Below, piece by piece: positions 40,150 to 49,586 of a stretch of DNA of 64,000 nt (its first letter is position 1; each line of letters starts with the position of its first letter). Source of the DNA: Nitrospirales bacterium (GTDB lineage: Bacteria > Nitrospirota > Nitrospiria > Nitrospirales > UBA8639); NCBI GenBank assembly GCA_021604145.1, contig BQIX01000001.1, forward strand, positions 296,343 to 360,342, read 5' to 3'. The position numbers were made by a program, and so were the translations under genes. The notes beneath the pieces are model-generated. The model made no database searches, was not told where the DNA came from, and worked only from the letters and a program-made list of their open reading frames with translations.

Positions 40150-41151
40150 CTAACCTAAATGGTTATTTCTTCGCGCCACTCGATGAACCGCGTACCGGGC
40201 TGCCCCTAACAGTCCAGTTTTATCATTGAGAATCACGTGCACTGGCATAGCCGCCAACAATGGTCTCATCCTTCCCTTTTGCGTAAAGGCAGACATAAAG
40301 ATGGGCTCCTTGAGTTTCTGGATAATCTTTGGAGCAATGCCTCCTCCAATAAATACTCCTCCACGAGCCATGACCTTTAATGCGAGGTTGCCTGCCTCTG
40401 CACCGTAAAGAGAGACGAAGAGGTTGAGTGCATTTGTGCACACTTCTGATCGATTTTCTAATGCGGCTTGGACTACGGAAGCGGGGTGGGCCTGTTGATA
40501 GAGGACTTCAGTCAATTCAGGTCGTTCCTCTCCACGATGGGTATGCTGATGAAATTTGTAGATTTCAAATAGGCCGGAGCCAGACAACAGTCTTTCGTAG
40601 CTGACTCGATCAAAGTCTGTTAACAAATAGGTCAATAATTCCATTTCTGTGGGATTCCGTGGCGCGAAATCGGCGTGTCCCCCTTCGGAGGCAAAAGGTT
40701 GATGTTCCTGTCCATCCCAAAAACAGGCCGCCTCACCCAGTCCTGTGCCGGCTGCAACAATCGCGATGTTTCCAACAGACGACGCGTTGCCGATGTTCAA
40801 TGTGGCAAGATCGCTGTTCGTCAATTCTGTCAACCCATAGCCGATCGCTTCTAAATCGTTGATGAGTCCGACTTGCTTCACGTTCAACAGATTGGCCAGT
40901 TTTTGAGCATCAACGAGCCACGCTAAATTCGTCGTTGCCACGCGTCCTTCATGAACGGGACCGGCAATGGCAAAACACGCATTCTTAATGGGCAATGATT
41001 GTTCTTTGATAAATTGGGCAACGATTTCATGAAGGCTGGTATAGTCTCGGCTTGGGTAGTTCTTGACCACCACTGGTTTGATTCGGTCATCAGCCAGCTC
41101 AAACAATCCCAACCGAGCATTAGTTCCTCCAATGTCGCCAGCAAGAATCAT
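40150..41151 (-). CDS. glk: Glucokinase
   Basis: MILAGDIGGTNARLGLFE; VAAGTGLGEA; SEGGHADFAPRN; GGVFIGGGIAPKI. Confidence 0.9.
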   Translation of the reverse strand: MILAGDIGGTNARLGLFELADDRIKPVVVKNYPSRDYTSLHEIVAQFIKEQSLPIKNACFAIAGPVHEGRVATTNLAWLVDAQKLANLLNVKQVGLINDLEAIGYGLTELTNSDLATLNIGNASSVGNIAIVAAGTGLGEAACFWDGQEHQPFASEGGHADFAPRNPTEMELLTYLLTDFDRVSYERLLSGSGLFEIYKFHQHTHRGEERPELTEVLYQQAHPASVVQAALENRSEVCTNALNLFVSLYGAEAGNLALKVMARGGVFIGGGIAPKIIQKLKEPIFMSAFTQKGRMRPLLAAMPVHVILNDKTGLLGAARYAVHRVARRNNHLG

Positions 41152-41435
41152 GGTGCCTTACTTTCTGTTAGTGCTATTTACTCGGTATCAAAGCATCTGG
41201 CTTTTCACAAAATTTTTACCGGCATCTCGTTTTAAATGAGTTCGAAACCGAAGACTGCTGCACTGACGTAAAACTCCTCGACTTCTTACAACACCATCTC
41301 TTTTTATAAATAGGTCTATCCGTGGGTATCTCACGACAGACAATCTTGCCGCTTTTTTATCTCACAATATGGATCTTTATCAAATTGGTGCCTGTGACTT
41401 TCTGTCCATGTATACCCGAGAAAGTGTATCAAGAT

Positions 41436-43736
41436 TCACATTCTTTCCGATCCCGTGGCACGCACACTGAGGTAGCCCTTGAGCGATGCGATGACCAACG
41501 GGACGACCCCGAATAGGATAAAGACCAGGTCCCCGGGCAGCCGAAGCCATTCGATCAGGTGTGACCGCTCACTTCCGATGTAATCAAGGCTGCGCGCATG
41601 CCAGTACCCGTGCTGGAGCACATCCCAGAGCTGCAGCAATCCCCCAGGAAATAAACTCATCGTGACCATCATCGCCAGGCCAACGTTGGTGCCCCAGAAG
41701 GCCACTTTGATATATTTCTCGATGTCCACCCAGCGCGTATCGTCGCTAGTCTGGCGGAGCACGAACACCATCATGGCAATCGCCAGCATGCCGAAAACGC
41801 CCATCAGCGCGGCGTGGCCATGGTTCGGGGTCAGTAATGTTCCAACTTCATAATAGCTGACGATCGGCAGGTTGATCAGAAACCCGAATATGCCAGCCCC
41901 CAGAAAGTTCCAGAAGCCCACGGCCATCAGGAAATAAAACGTCCACCTGTGCGGGATCGAAATGGCCTTGCCGCACATATCGCAGTCGCCACGTGTGGTA
42001 CGAACAAAGTCCCAGGCGTCCAGCGTCAGCAAAGTGAGCGGAACTACCTCGAGCGCCGAGAAAAGAGCCGAGAACGCCATGTTGACATTGGTCTGTCCCG
42101 TGAAATACCAATGATGACCGGTGCCGATCAGTCCACCAAGAAAGTACAGGATAGCGTCAAGGTAAATGATTCGTAGTGCGACATTGCGGCGGGTCAGGCC
42201 GAGTTGATAGAACGTCAGCGCCACCACCGTCGTGGCGAAAAACTCGAAGAAGCCTTCCACCCACAAGTGGATAATCCAGAAGCGCCAGGTATCGACCACT
42301 GTGTAGTTAGTCTTTGCGCCAAAAAACAGGGCCGGCACGTAGAACACCGGAATTGCGAGCGCGGCCACCAGAAACATCTTGACAATGGGCTTGGATGCCG
42401 GCTCCGCCAGCGTGGACGGCCGGACTAATAGCCATAGCAGCACAAACCATAGCAATAAGCCCACGATCAATAGGTATTGCCACACTCGTCCAAGCTCCAG
42501 ATACTCCCAACCCTGGTTGCCAAGCCAGAACCACCAGTTACCGAGAAGTTGCGAAATCCCTAGCCACTCACCCAGTAAACTGCCGCCGATCACTACCGCA
42601 AATGCAACAAACAGTACATGCACCCAGCCGGCAAACCAGCGAGGTTCATTGACGCGCAGCGAGCGACCAAGGAATAGCGCCGCGGCGACATAGGCGGTCG
42701 CAATCCAGAAGATCGCCAACTGTAAATGCCAGGTGCGCATCAGGTTGCTGGGGAAAATACGTTCAAGTTCGAAGCCGTAGAAACTGCTCGGATCGGCACG
42801 GTAGTGGGCTGTGGCGCCCCCCACCAATGTTTGCGCCAGCAACAGTAGCGCGACCACGACAAAGAATTTTACCAGTGCACGCTGACCGGGACTGGCTCCG
42901 CCGGGCAACAGGTGTGGGTGGATGTGTTGGCCACGACTGATCCATCCCAGGAAATCGAATTTCCCGAAGCTCAGCAGCACAGCCCCTATGCCAGCGAGTA
43001 GCATGATCAGGCTTAGCGCACTCCACAACAATGTGTCAGGCGTGGGCAGATTCCCAACAGTCGGGTCGTATGGGAAATTGTTAGTATAGGAGTAGTCTTC
43101 GCCGGGACGGGCAGCCACCGACGCCCATGCCGCCCAAGTGACGAAAGCGGTGAATTGCTGCAACTCGGTTGGATCAGTGATGAGGCCAGCCTTCAGGCCT
43201 CCGTTTCGCGACGGATGGCGAAAGTACTCGGTCCAGTAGTGAATTTGCTGACGATAGGCTGTCGTTTCCGGCACGGTCAAATGCAAAGTTTCGGTGGCCG
43301 CATTGTAGCGATTGGTTTTGAGCACAATCGTGGTTTCGGCACGGACTGCAGTCTGCTGCGAAGGTGTCAAGGCTGTTAAAGACTGCTGGTAGCGGTGTTG
43401 TGCGATGGCCTCGGCGGTGTCCTCCCCCATTCGGTGTAGGGCTTCGGCGGAGTAATCTGGACCAAGATAGGCGCCATGTCCCCAGATGCTGCCGTTGGCC
43501 ATCAGGCCGTATTTGAGAAATACCGCCTGACCTTCGCTGATATCATCACCACTGAATAGCGTGACACCTTGCGCATCAACCACATGTGCTGGAATCGGCG
43601 GCGCATTACTATAGGCAAGCATCGTGATCGCCAGCAGCCCGGTAAAGCCAAGCACCATCACGATCAGGACAGCGCGTAACCACCATGGCGAAAGCGGGCC
43701 GTCGTCTTCGGTCAACGGGTGAGCTGCGTCACTCAT
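41436..43736 (-). CDS. norZ: Quinol-dependent nitric oxide reductase (qNOR, single subunit)
   Basis: 766 aa; N-terminal extension SIWGHGAYLGPDYSAEALHRMG fused to NorB core HLWVEGFFEFFATTVVALTF, GTGHHWYFTG, LTPNHGHAALMGVFGML. Confidence 0.9.
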   Translation of the reverse strand: MSDAAHPLTEDDGPLSPWWLRAVLIVMVLGFTGLLAITMLAYSNAPPIPAHVVDAQGVTLFSGDDISEGQAVFLKYGLMANGSIWGHGAYLGPDYSAEALHRMGEDTAEAIAQHRYQQSLTALTPSQQTAVRAETTIVLKTNRYNAATETLHLTVPETTAYRQQIHYWTEYFRHPSRNGGLKAGLITDPTELQQFTAFVTWAAWASVAARPGEDYSYTNNFPYDPTVGNLPTPDTLLWSALSLIMLLAGIGAVLLSFGKFDFLGWISRGQHIHPHLLPGGASPGQRALVKFFVVVALLLLAQTLVGGATAHYRADPSSFYGFELERIFPSNLMRTWHLQLAIFWIATAYVAAALFLGRSLRVNEPRWFAGWVHVLFVAFAVVIGGSLLGEWLGISQLLGNWWFWLGNQGWEYLELGRVWQYLLIVGLLLWFVLLWLLVRPSTLAEPASKPIVKMFLVAALAIPVFYVPALFFGAKTNYTVVDTWRFWIIHLWVEGFFEFFATTVVALTFYQLGLTRRNVALRIIYLDAILYFLGGLIGTGHHWYFTGQTNVNMAFSALFSALEVVPLTLLTLDAWDFVRTTRGDCDMCGKAISIPHRWTFYFLMAVGFWNFLGAGIFGFLINLPIVSYYEVGTLLTPNHGHAALMGVFGMLAIAMMVFVLRQTSDDTRWVDIEKYIKVAFWGTNVGLAMMVTMSLFPGGLLQLWDVLQHGYWHARSLDYIGSERSHLIEWLRLPGDLVFILFGVVPLVIASLKGYLSVRATGSERM

Positions 43737-44417
43737 TGTTTCGTTCCCTTGTCTGTCGTTTGGTGAGCGATGGACATAATGGGATGCGGGAGGCTCACCG
43801 ACATCTCGTACGACTTGATTTTCACTAACATAGGCAATAAGCCGTTTCCAGAGACATCGATGCGCTACTGCTTACCACCAGGTCGGCACCAGATCATCAA
43901 CTTTTTCTGAAGAACGGGATTGGCTGATACGTGTTCCCATTTAACCAACAGGCGGTTCAGCAACTGAATTTCTACACTCATGTTTTTGGTGTCGGTTTCA
44001 TGTGGCTTTATCCGTCACGAACCATCTTTTTTGACAAAGAGCGTAGAATATGTTTTCCCATATTCATTAATAGATGATAGGTGGACGTTTTGCATTGATA
44101 ACCGGCACCAATCGTTGACGTTGAAGTGGTTGATCGGGATCGCATGGGTCGTGCGAGACGTCTTCTGTCGTTCGTAGGGCGGAAGATCTACCCTCTCCAC
44201 CAATCAATGAGGATGCCTTGTGTATTTGGGAATGACTGGGTCCCATGAATGAGGAGACCCAGCAAGACATTCCTCATTTCGCGAAATAACTACGATTAGC
44301 AGAATAGGTTCCCCTCTCGTTTCCACCATGATGAGTTGGTTCTTCACCAGGGGAGTCACTATATGACCTAAAAATCCTCTGATCTATGGGATACATCAAT
44401 ACGCGCGGGCTTCGCCT

Positions 44418-44714
44418 TTAGTCCTTTTCGATTTTTACGACATCCCCAGAATGCGCATCCACATAAATCTCTATCTTGTTGCCGGTCTCATCGATGATTT
44501 TGACTTCGAAAACAGTTTTCCCATCTTCTTTCTCAAGCTCTGCACTCACGGCTTTTCCCTGCGCATTGCTCAGGGCTTTATCCACGGCCTGAACGAGCGT
44601 GATATGTGAGTCTTTCAGGAGATCTGCTTTTTTTTCACCGAATAAAGCCCATGCGGGGCTTACCCAACATACGAAACTCACAATCGCTATCCCTAACATG
44701 AAATAATTCTTCAT
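44418..44714 (-). CDS. PepSY-domain exported protein
   Basis: Signal peptide; ITLVQAVDKALSNAQGKAVSAELEKEDGKTVFEVKIIDETGNKIEIYVDAHSGDVVKIEKD. Confidence 0.8.
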   Translation of the reverse strand: MKNYFMLGIAIVSFVCWVSPAWALFGEKKADLLKDSHITLVQAVDKALSNAQGKAVSAELEKEDGKTVFEVKIIDETGNKIEIYVDAHSGDVVKIEKD

Positions 44715-45460
44715 TTCGAACCCCCTTTGTAAAGTTTGAGTTTTTGAATATGCCATTTTCCTCTTACTTGCCTTGCCCGCATCACTCGTGGACTATAGCG
44801 GACGAATCAGTAGTGCTTGATCCTAAGATGACTTGAGCCGTTAATATATGTATTTAATGTTTTTCCAATTTGTGGCGCATCTTCATGCTACGAGTAGGGG
44901 AGAAGGCAGTTTTCGCTTGCTCTAACGAAAGTCATTATGCCGCATGGGTTCGAGTTTGATAATTCAACTTGACTGAGTGAGATCGAACTATATTGTTTAC
45001 TTTTCTTGCAACCAACGTACCGTTTTATCCAACCTTAGAAGTTCTCAAAGGAAAAAAAGCCACAATACCACAGCCCTTTCTTTTCACTATGAGAAAGAGC
45101 GTTTCGGATATTGTGCTTTGACCTTTACTGGAGAGAAATCGTATGCAATGTATGAAGCGAAAAGTACGCATGGGTTGGTCTCATTTCCCTTCAATTAGTG
45201 GGTGGATGGGTGCAAAGAATTCTAATGGCTAGATAGTGGAGTTTCACATCTCCCCGAGCGCACTGAATTCACATGTGAGCGTTGCGCCACGTACAAGATC
45301 TGGTGACTTTTGCAACAAAGCCATACTGAGCGGTGGTCTCATAATTCCACAGTTCGTTTGCGGATACATAGGGTTCAAGGTAAATGTGGTGTGATCAGGG
45401 ATGTCGTGGGGGAAGTGTTAAGAACAAACTTTAACGTTGGGGGGGCCTGAACTGTTGTCT

Positions 45461-45474
45461 GGCGTCAGTTTTGC
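45461..45474 (+). promoter_or_regulatory. Weaker -24/-12-like site (TGGCGTCAGTTTTGC)
   Basis: GGCG-N6-TTGC; same flanks as 5960-5973. Confidence 0.35.
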
Positions 45475-45526
45475 TTCGCTAGGATAAAGCGGTAGCTCAG
45501 GGATTCAACGTAGACGAAGGTATGAC

Positions 45527-46047
45527 ATGCGTTTCAAGACGTTTTTCAAAATCATGATTTCCACATCGATTACTTGTTTATTGATTTCTGGATGGCCTCC
45601 GGGGGAACCGTTGAGGCGGGCGATGCCATCACCAGTTAACTTGACTAAGGTGAAATTCATAAAAATGGAAACGAACGCGTCTTATTTCATGGCGCGATTG
45701 ACGGAATCATTTATCCAGAAGCGCGAGGGAACAGTCAGAGCTCTGATGCAAGCGGCCAAGATGCACTGTCTCGTTATGATGAATGTAGATTTGAAAACAA
45801 AGGAGTGAGCCTCGAATGGATTCTGTGTGATTAGGCCGCATAATGACAGCGACATGGTCTACAAGGAATTTCAGTGTGCCAGTTACTCGGAAGAATGTCA
45901 GGGGGAGTGGACCCATAATGGAGGCACAGGGAAGCACGCAGGAATATCCGGTACGACAAAATATCGCTCTCGGAAAGATATCGGTGTCCAAAGGAAAAAG
46001 GGACGATCAGCGGCTACATATCGCTCTCCCCATTCTATCTCAAATGA
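45527..46047 (+). pseudogene. Decayed paralog of the 23744..24271 exported protein
   Basis: Shared AAKMHCLVMMN and EFQCAS..ECQGEWTH.GGTGK.AGISGTTK.RSR...KEKGTISGY, but interrupted by a stop and frame changes. Confidence 0.85.
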
Positions 46048-46099
46048 GGTTTCATCATCTGCAGAGAAAGTAAAAGGTTTCGTATGAAAGGATTACGGA

Positions 46100-47056
46100 A
46101 TGAAAATTCTGGTCGCGGTTGACTCTTCAAAAGATGCCAGAGAGGCTATTCGGTATGTTGCGTCCGTGGAATGGCCAAAGAAATCCGAAATATACTTACT
46201 TCATGTTATCGAATTAAAAGATGCTCCTCCACTCATGCCGTCGGGTGGGCCATTTAATTGGCACCAAGTGATTGATCGGGCAAGAGGGAAACTCGTAGCC
46301 AAAGCGGAGATTTTTCTTAAGCGTACGAAAAAGGAGATTCTTAAACTGCAACCTTTGCACGTCCAATCTCTCGTGAGAGAAGGGCTTCCAGGAGCGGAAA
46401 TTTTACAGGCCGCGAAGGACTATCAGAGTGATCTGATTATCCTGGGAACTCGGGGACTTTCCAATATCAAACGCTTTTTATTAGGAAGTACCAGTGATTG
46501 GGTCATGAGGGACGCTTCGTGTTCTGTTCTGTTGGTTCGTGGAAAACTCAGTCGAGCGATGATGGGGAAAACTGCAGCGAAAATACTACTGGCAACTGAT
46601 GGTTCATCTGACGTGTCGCATCTGGTGCATATGCTTCGTCTTTTGACGTGTCGCACACCTCCCAAAGTGACCGTCGCGCATGTGATCGGTAGGCCTGCCT
46701 ACTTGGAAGGCTGGTATTTTGGGAACGGGAAAGCAGAATTTATGCGGTTGGCAGAACGGTTACTGAAAAAAATGGAAAAAGACGGAGCCAGTCATCTGGA
46801 AAATATGCGTCAAAGGGTCAAAAAATTCAATATGAAAGTCGATACGGTATTAACGAAAGGAGATCCTGCCGACGAAATTCTTAAAACCGCTGAGCGCTTG
46901 AAGGCTGCATTGATCATTGTCGGATCAAAAGGTTTCAAGGGTAGCAAGCCGATACCATTAGGAGGGGTCGTTAGGAAAATCGCCCGTTATGCCCCATGCT
47001 CGGTGTTGATAATTCGTCCTGGCAGACCTCAGGTGTCGCAAGCAATAACTGGGTGA
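46100..47056 (+). CDS. Tandem universal stress protein
   Basis: ILVAVDSSKDAREAIRYV; DLIILGTRGLSNIKRFLLGSTSDWVMRDASCSVLLVRGK; IIVGSKGFKGSK...APCSVLIIRPG. Confidence 0.9.
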   Translation: MKILVAVDSSKDAREAIRYVASVEWPKKSEIYLLHVIELKDAPPLMPSGGPFNWHQVIDRARGKLVAKAEIFLKRTKKEILKLQPLHVQSLVREGLPGAEILQAAKDYQSDLIILGTRGLSNIKRFLLGSTSDWVMRDASCSVLLVRGKLSRAMMGKTAAKILLATDGSSDVSHLVHMLRLLTCRTPPKVTVAHVIGRPAYLEGWYFGNGKAEFMRLAERLLKKMEKDGASHLENMRQRVKKFNMKVDTVLTKGDPADEILKTAERLKAALIIVGSKGFKGSKPIPLGGVVRKIARYAPCSVLIIRPGRPQVSQAITG

Positions 47057-47204
47057 CAAATTTTGAAACTCAATAACCTTAATTCCAAGTTCCGAAAATT
47101 TGAACGGTTGCTCAGTTCTTATGAATATTCTGTGCCAATCCTCTAGTTAAAATTTGATCTGTGAGTTGGACCTGTGTGCTGATGATATCCATCTATGATT
47201 TGAC

Positions 47205-47245
47205 GCTTTTTGCGCCACCGCTGAAAAACATCGCTGTAGAAAAAA
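47205..47245 (+). promoter_or_regulatory. Conserved 41-bp upstream element, copy B
   Basis: GCTTTTTGCGCCACCGCTGAAAAACATCGCTGTAGAAAAAA; 32/41 identity to 19334-19374. Confidence 0.5.
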
Positions 47246-47330
47246 TTCCCCTGAAGTTAGACCTCTTGTCTTTACCTCGAGATCTTCTGTTTTCAAGTTC
47301 TCTTTTTGTTTATAGTCACTCGTGAGGAAC

Positions 47331-47344
47331 GGCAAGGCCTTTGC
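47331..47344 (+). promoter_or_regulatory. Putative sigma-54 promoter GGCAAGGCCTTTGC
   Basis: GGCA-N6-TTGC; about 90 nt upstream of cytochrome gene. Confidence 0.6.
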
Positions 47345-47430
47345 TATCCATTGAATAAATGTCGGCCTTGGTGTTAGCTGTCTTCTTATTATACGATTTG
47401 CGAGTTATTCATCAGTGAATGAGGTACCAT

Positions 47431-47772
47431 ATGAAGATTGCTATGATATTGTTCATTGGATTCCTGCTTGTCATGTGTGTATTTCCGGCAAATACAATTG
47501 CAGAAGAGAGAGATTTCAACAAGGGGAAAAAACTCTATCTGAAATATTGTGAGAAGTGTCATGGGCAAGAAGGTAAGGGAGATGGGTATACGCTCTTTAA
47601 TCCGCCCGTTGCAGATCTCACTTCCCCAGAAATTCAAAAGAAAACTGATGCAGAATTGTGGCACGGCGTTCACGAGGGCATACCGAATACGGCAATGGGA
47701 ACGTGGAGGTTTGTGTTGTCGGATGAGGAAATCAACAGTGTCCTTGCCTTTCTGAGATCCTTTGGCCACTGA
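47431..47772 (+). CDS. c-type cytochrome
   Basis: Signal peptide MKIAMILFIGFLLVMCVFPANTIA; CEKCHGQEGKGDGYTLFNPPVADLTSPE. Confidence 0.85.
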   Translation: MKIAMILFIGFLLVMCVFPANTIAEERDFNKGKKLYLKYCEKCHGQEGKGDGYTLFNPPVADLTSPEIQKKTDAELWHGVHEGIPNTAMGTWRFVLSDEEINSVLAFLRSFGH

Positions 47773-47804
47773 ATTACGACGAGTGATAAAAAAGTGAGGG
47801 ATTT

Positions 47805-48809
47805 ATGCCCCATTTGACCATGGGAAAATGTAAGAGAAATAGGAAAAGATTGCAGACGTTTGGTTCAGGATTCGTTTTTGTTGTCATTGTTACCCTTATT
47901 CCGGGTGTTGGATGGGCGAAAGAAGGAGAGTGGTTCTCATCAACGTCTGCACGACACGTTGATTGTCGCTATGCTGACACGTCCGACGATGTGAGGACTT
48001 CAGAGAGCGATGAATTTCATAGCGTGGGCTTGCCGGATGACGACGTCTTCCGTCCTCTTCTGGCCGCTCCAAAGGAACCAAGGTTTTTCGGAGCTTATCA
48101 ACGTGTGCGATATAGGGAGGCCGGTGAGTCTTTGAATGTTGGCTTCATTACCGCCGGGGGTACATTTGGGTTATGGGGCCATCGACATAAAACAAACTGT
48201 GATGGACTGCAGTTTAATCTCTTTGGTGCCATATTTTCTCAGTTTAATCTGGATGGAGACTCAACCGATCTTATCAATTCTGATTTTCAGGTTGGCTTTC
48301 CTCTCACATGGCGTCGTGGACCATTTTCCACACGTGTGCGAGTGTATCATCAAAGCAGCCATGTCGGAGATGAGTTCCTACTGAGAAATCCTGACTTCAA
48401 GAGGGTGAACCTTGGTTTTGAAGCCGTGGATGCCATTGTCTCATTCGATTCACACTGGTGGAGGGTTTATGGAGGGGGAAGCTATCTCGTCCGTCGGTCT
48501 CCGGCGCTTGATCGAGGCCTAGTCCATTGGGGCCTGGAATTGCGAGATACTCCAGAACCTTCGCCCATTTTGGGCCAGCTTATGAGAGAGGTTTACTTTG
48601 CGCCAGTATTGGGAGCCGATTTCCAGTCAGTCGAAGAATTCGGCTGGAATGTGAATACGAGCATCTTGGGTGGTCTTGAGTGGTCGCGCATGGGCAGTAC
48701 CCGCCGGTATCGGCTTCTTCTGAGTTACTATCGCGGCCATAATCCTTTCGGACAATTCTTCGATCAGAAGATCGAGACCTATGGCATAGGTTTCTATATT
48801 GAGATTTGA
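47805..48809 (+). CDS. DUF1207-like outer-membrane/exported protein
   Basis: DDVFRPLLAAPKEPRFFGAYQRVRY; LINSDFQVGFPLTWRRGPFSTRVRVYHQSSHVGDEFLLR. Confidence 0.7.
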   Translation: MPHLTMGKCKRNRKRLQTFGSGFVFVVIVTLIPGVGWAKEGEWFSSTSARHVDCRYADTSDDVRTSESDEFHSVGLPDDDVFRPLLAAPKEPRFFGAYQRVRYREAGESLNVGFITAGGTFGLWGHRHKTNCDGLQFNLFGAIFSQFNLDGDSTDLINSDFQVGFPLTWRRGPFSTRVRVYHQSSHVGDEFLLRNPDFKRVNLGFEAVDAIVSFDSHWWRVYGGGSYLVRRSPALDRGLVHWGLELRDTPEPSPILGQLMREVYFAPVLGADFQSVEEFGWNVNTSILGGLEWSRMGSTRRYRLLLSYYRGHNPFGQFFDQKIETYGIGFYIEI

Positions 48810-49006
48810 CGAATTCCTGGAGCAGAAGTACAGAACGATCGAATGTTAAAACCACAATATACATTAACGTGATGGGGGAGTCTTGTATGAATGGATGTCC
48901 CAGATTATGTCTCAACATCGTTTTGTCGCATAGAAGTTTCTGAATCAAATGTCTAGCTCAACGTGAAGAAGACATATGAAATCTTAGCAAAACCAAGGAC
49001 ATTAAA

Positions 49007-49537
49007 ATGGAGGAAACTCGACTGACTAGTGAAAAGCCTATAAGACAACAGCTGACTCTACATGATTGTATGAATCGTATCGAGAAAGTCGAAAAGGAAA
49101 ATCAAAAATGAAAAAAAATACAATACTCTATTCTTGTAGTTCTCGTTCTCGAGATACTTCTTGGTGCGACACTTCAAGCCCCACGCACAATTGAAGCCGA
49201 GCGGTTTATCTTAAAGGACACAAAGGGTAAACAACGAGCCGTTTTGCATGTGACCGAAGAGGGAAGCCCCGCCATGCTCTTCTATGACGCAGACGAACGA
49301 GCACGCGTGTATTTGGGGCTCTCGTGTCCAAAGTGCGACAAGTTTTCGGGTTTGCTGTTTTACGATGACAAAGAGGGGGTTCGTGTTTCTCTTGTGACCG
49401 ATGTTGCAGGCACGTCCTACCTGACCTTTCGTGATACAGAGGGAAAGATCCATGCGCAACTCGGTGTCAACGCAGAAGGCTCTCCGTTTCAGGAATTCAC
49501 TAATAAGAATGGAAAAAGTGTATGGCGGAAACCTTAG
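49007..49537 (+). pseudogene. Coiled-coil/TM/C-terminal-domain protein interrupted by in-frame TGA at 49109
   Basis: Single frame reads MEETRLTSEK...MNRIEKVEKENQK*KKIQYSILVVLVLEILLGATLQAPRTIEAERFILKDTKGKQRAVLHVTEEG...; A8 tract follows the TGA. Confidence 0.6.
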
Positions 49538-49586
49538 AGGCATTAGAGCTGAATTAGCGTACATATTGGAGTGAGTACTGCAGGTT

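Noticed and set aside
44236-44266. CTGGGTC...GACCCAG inverted repeat
   Set aside because: Short 7-bp arms, no clear position relative to a gene end or promoter; may be chance.
49109-49111. Selenocysteine at the in-frame TGA
   Set aside because: No SECIS-like hairpin or known selenoprotein context was recognised; nonsense mutation or A-tract indel is simpler.
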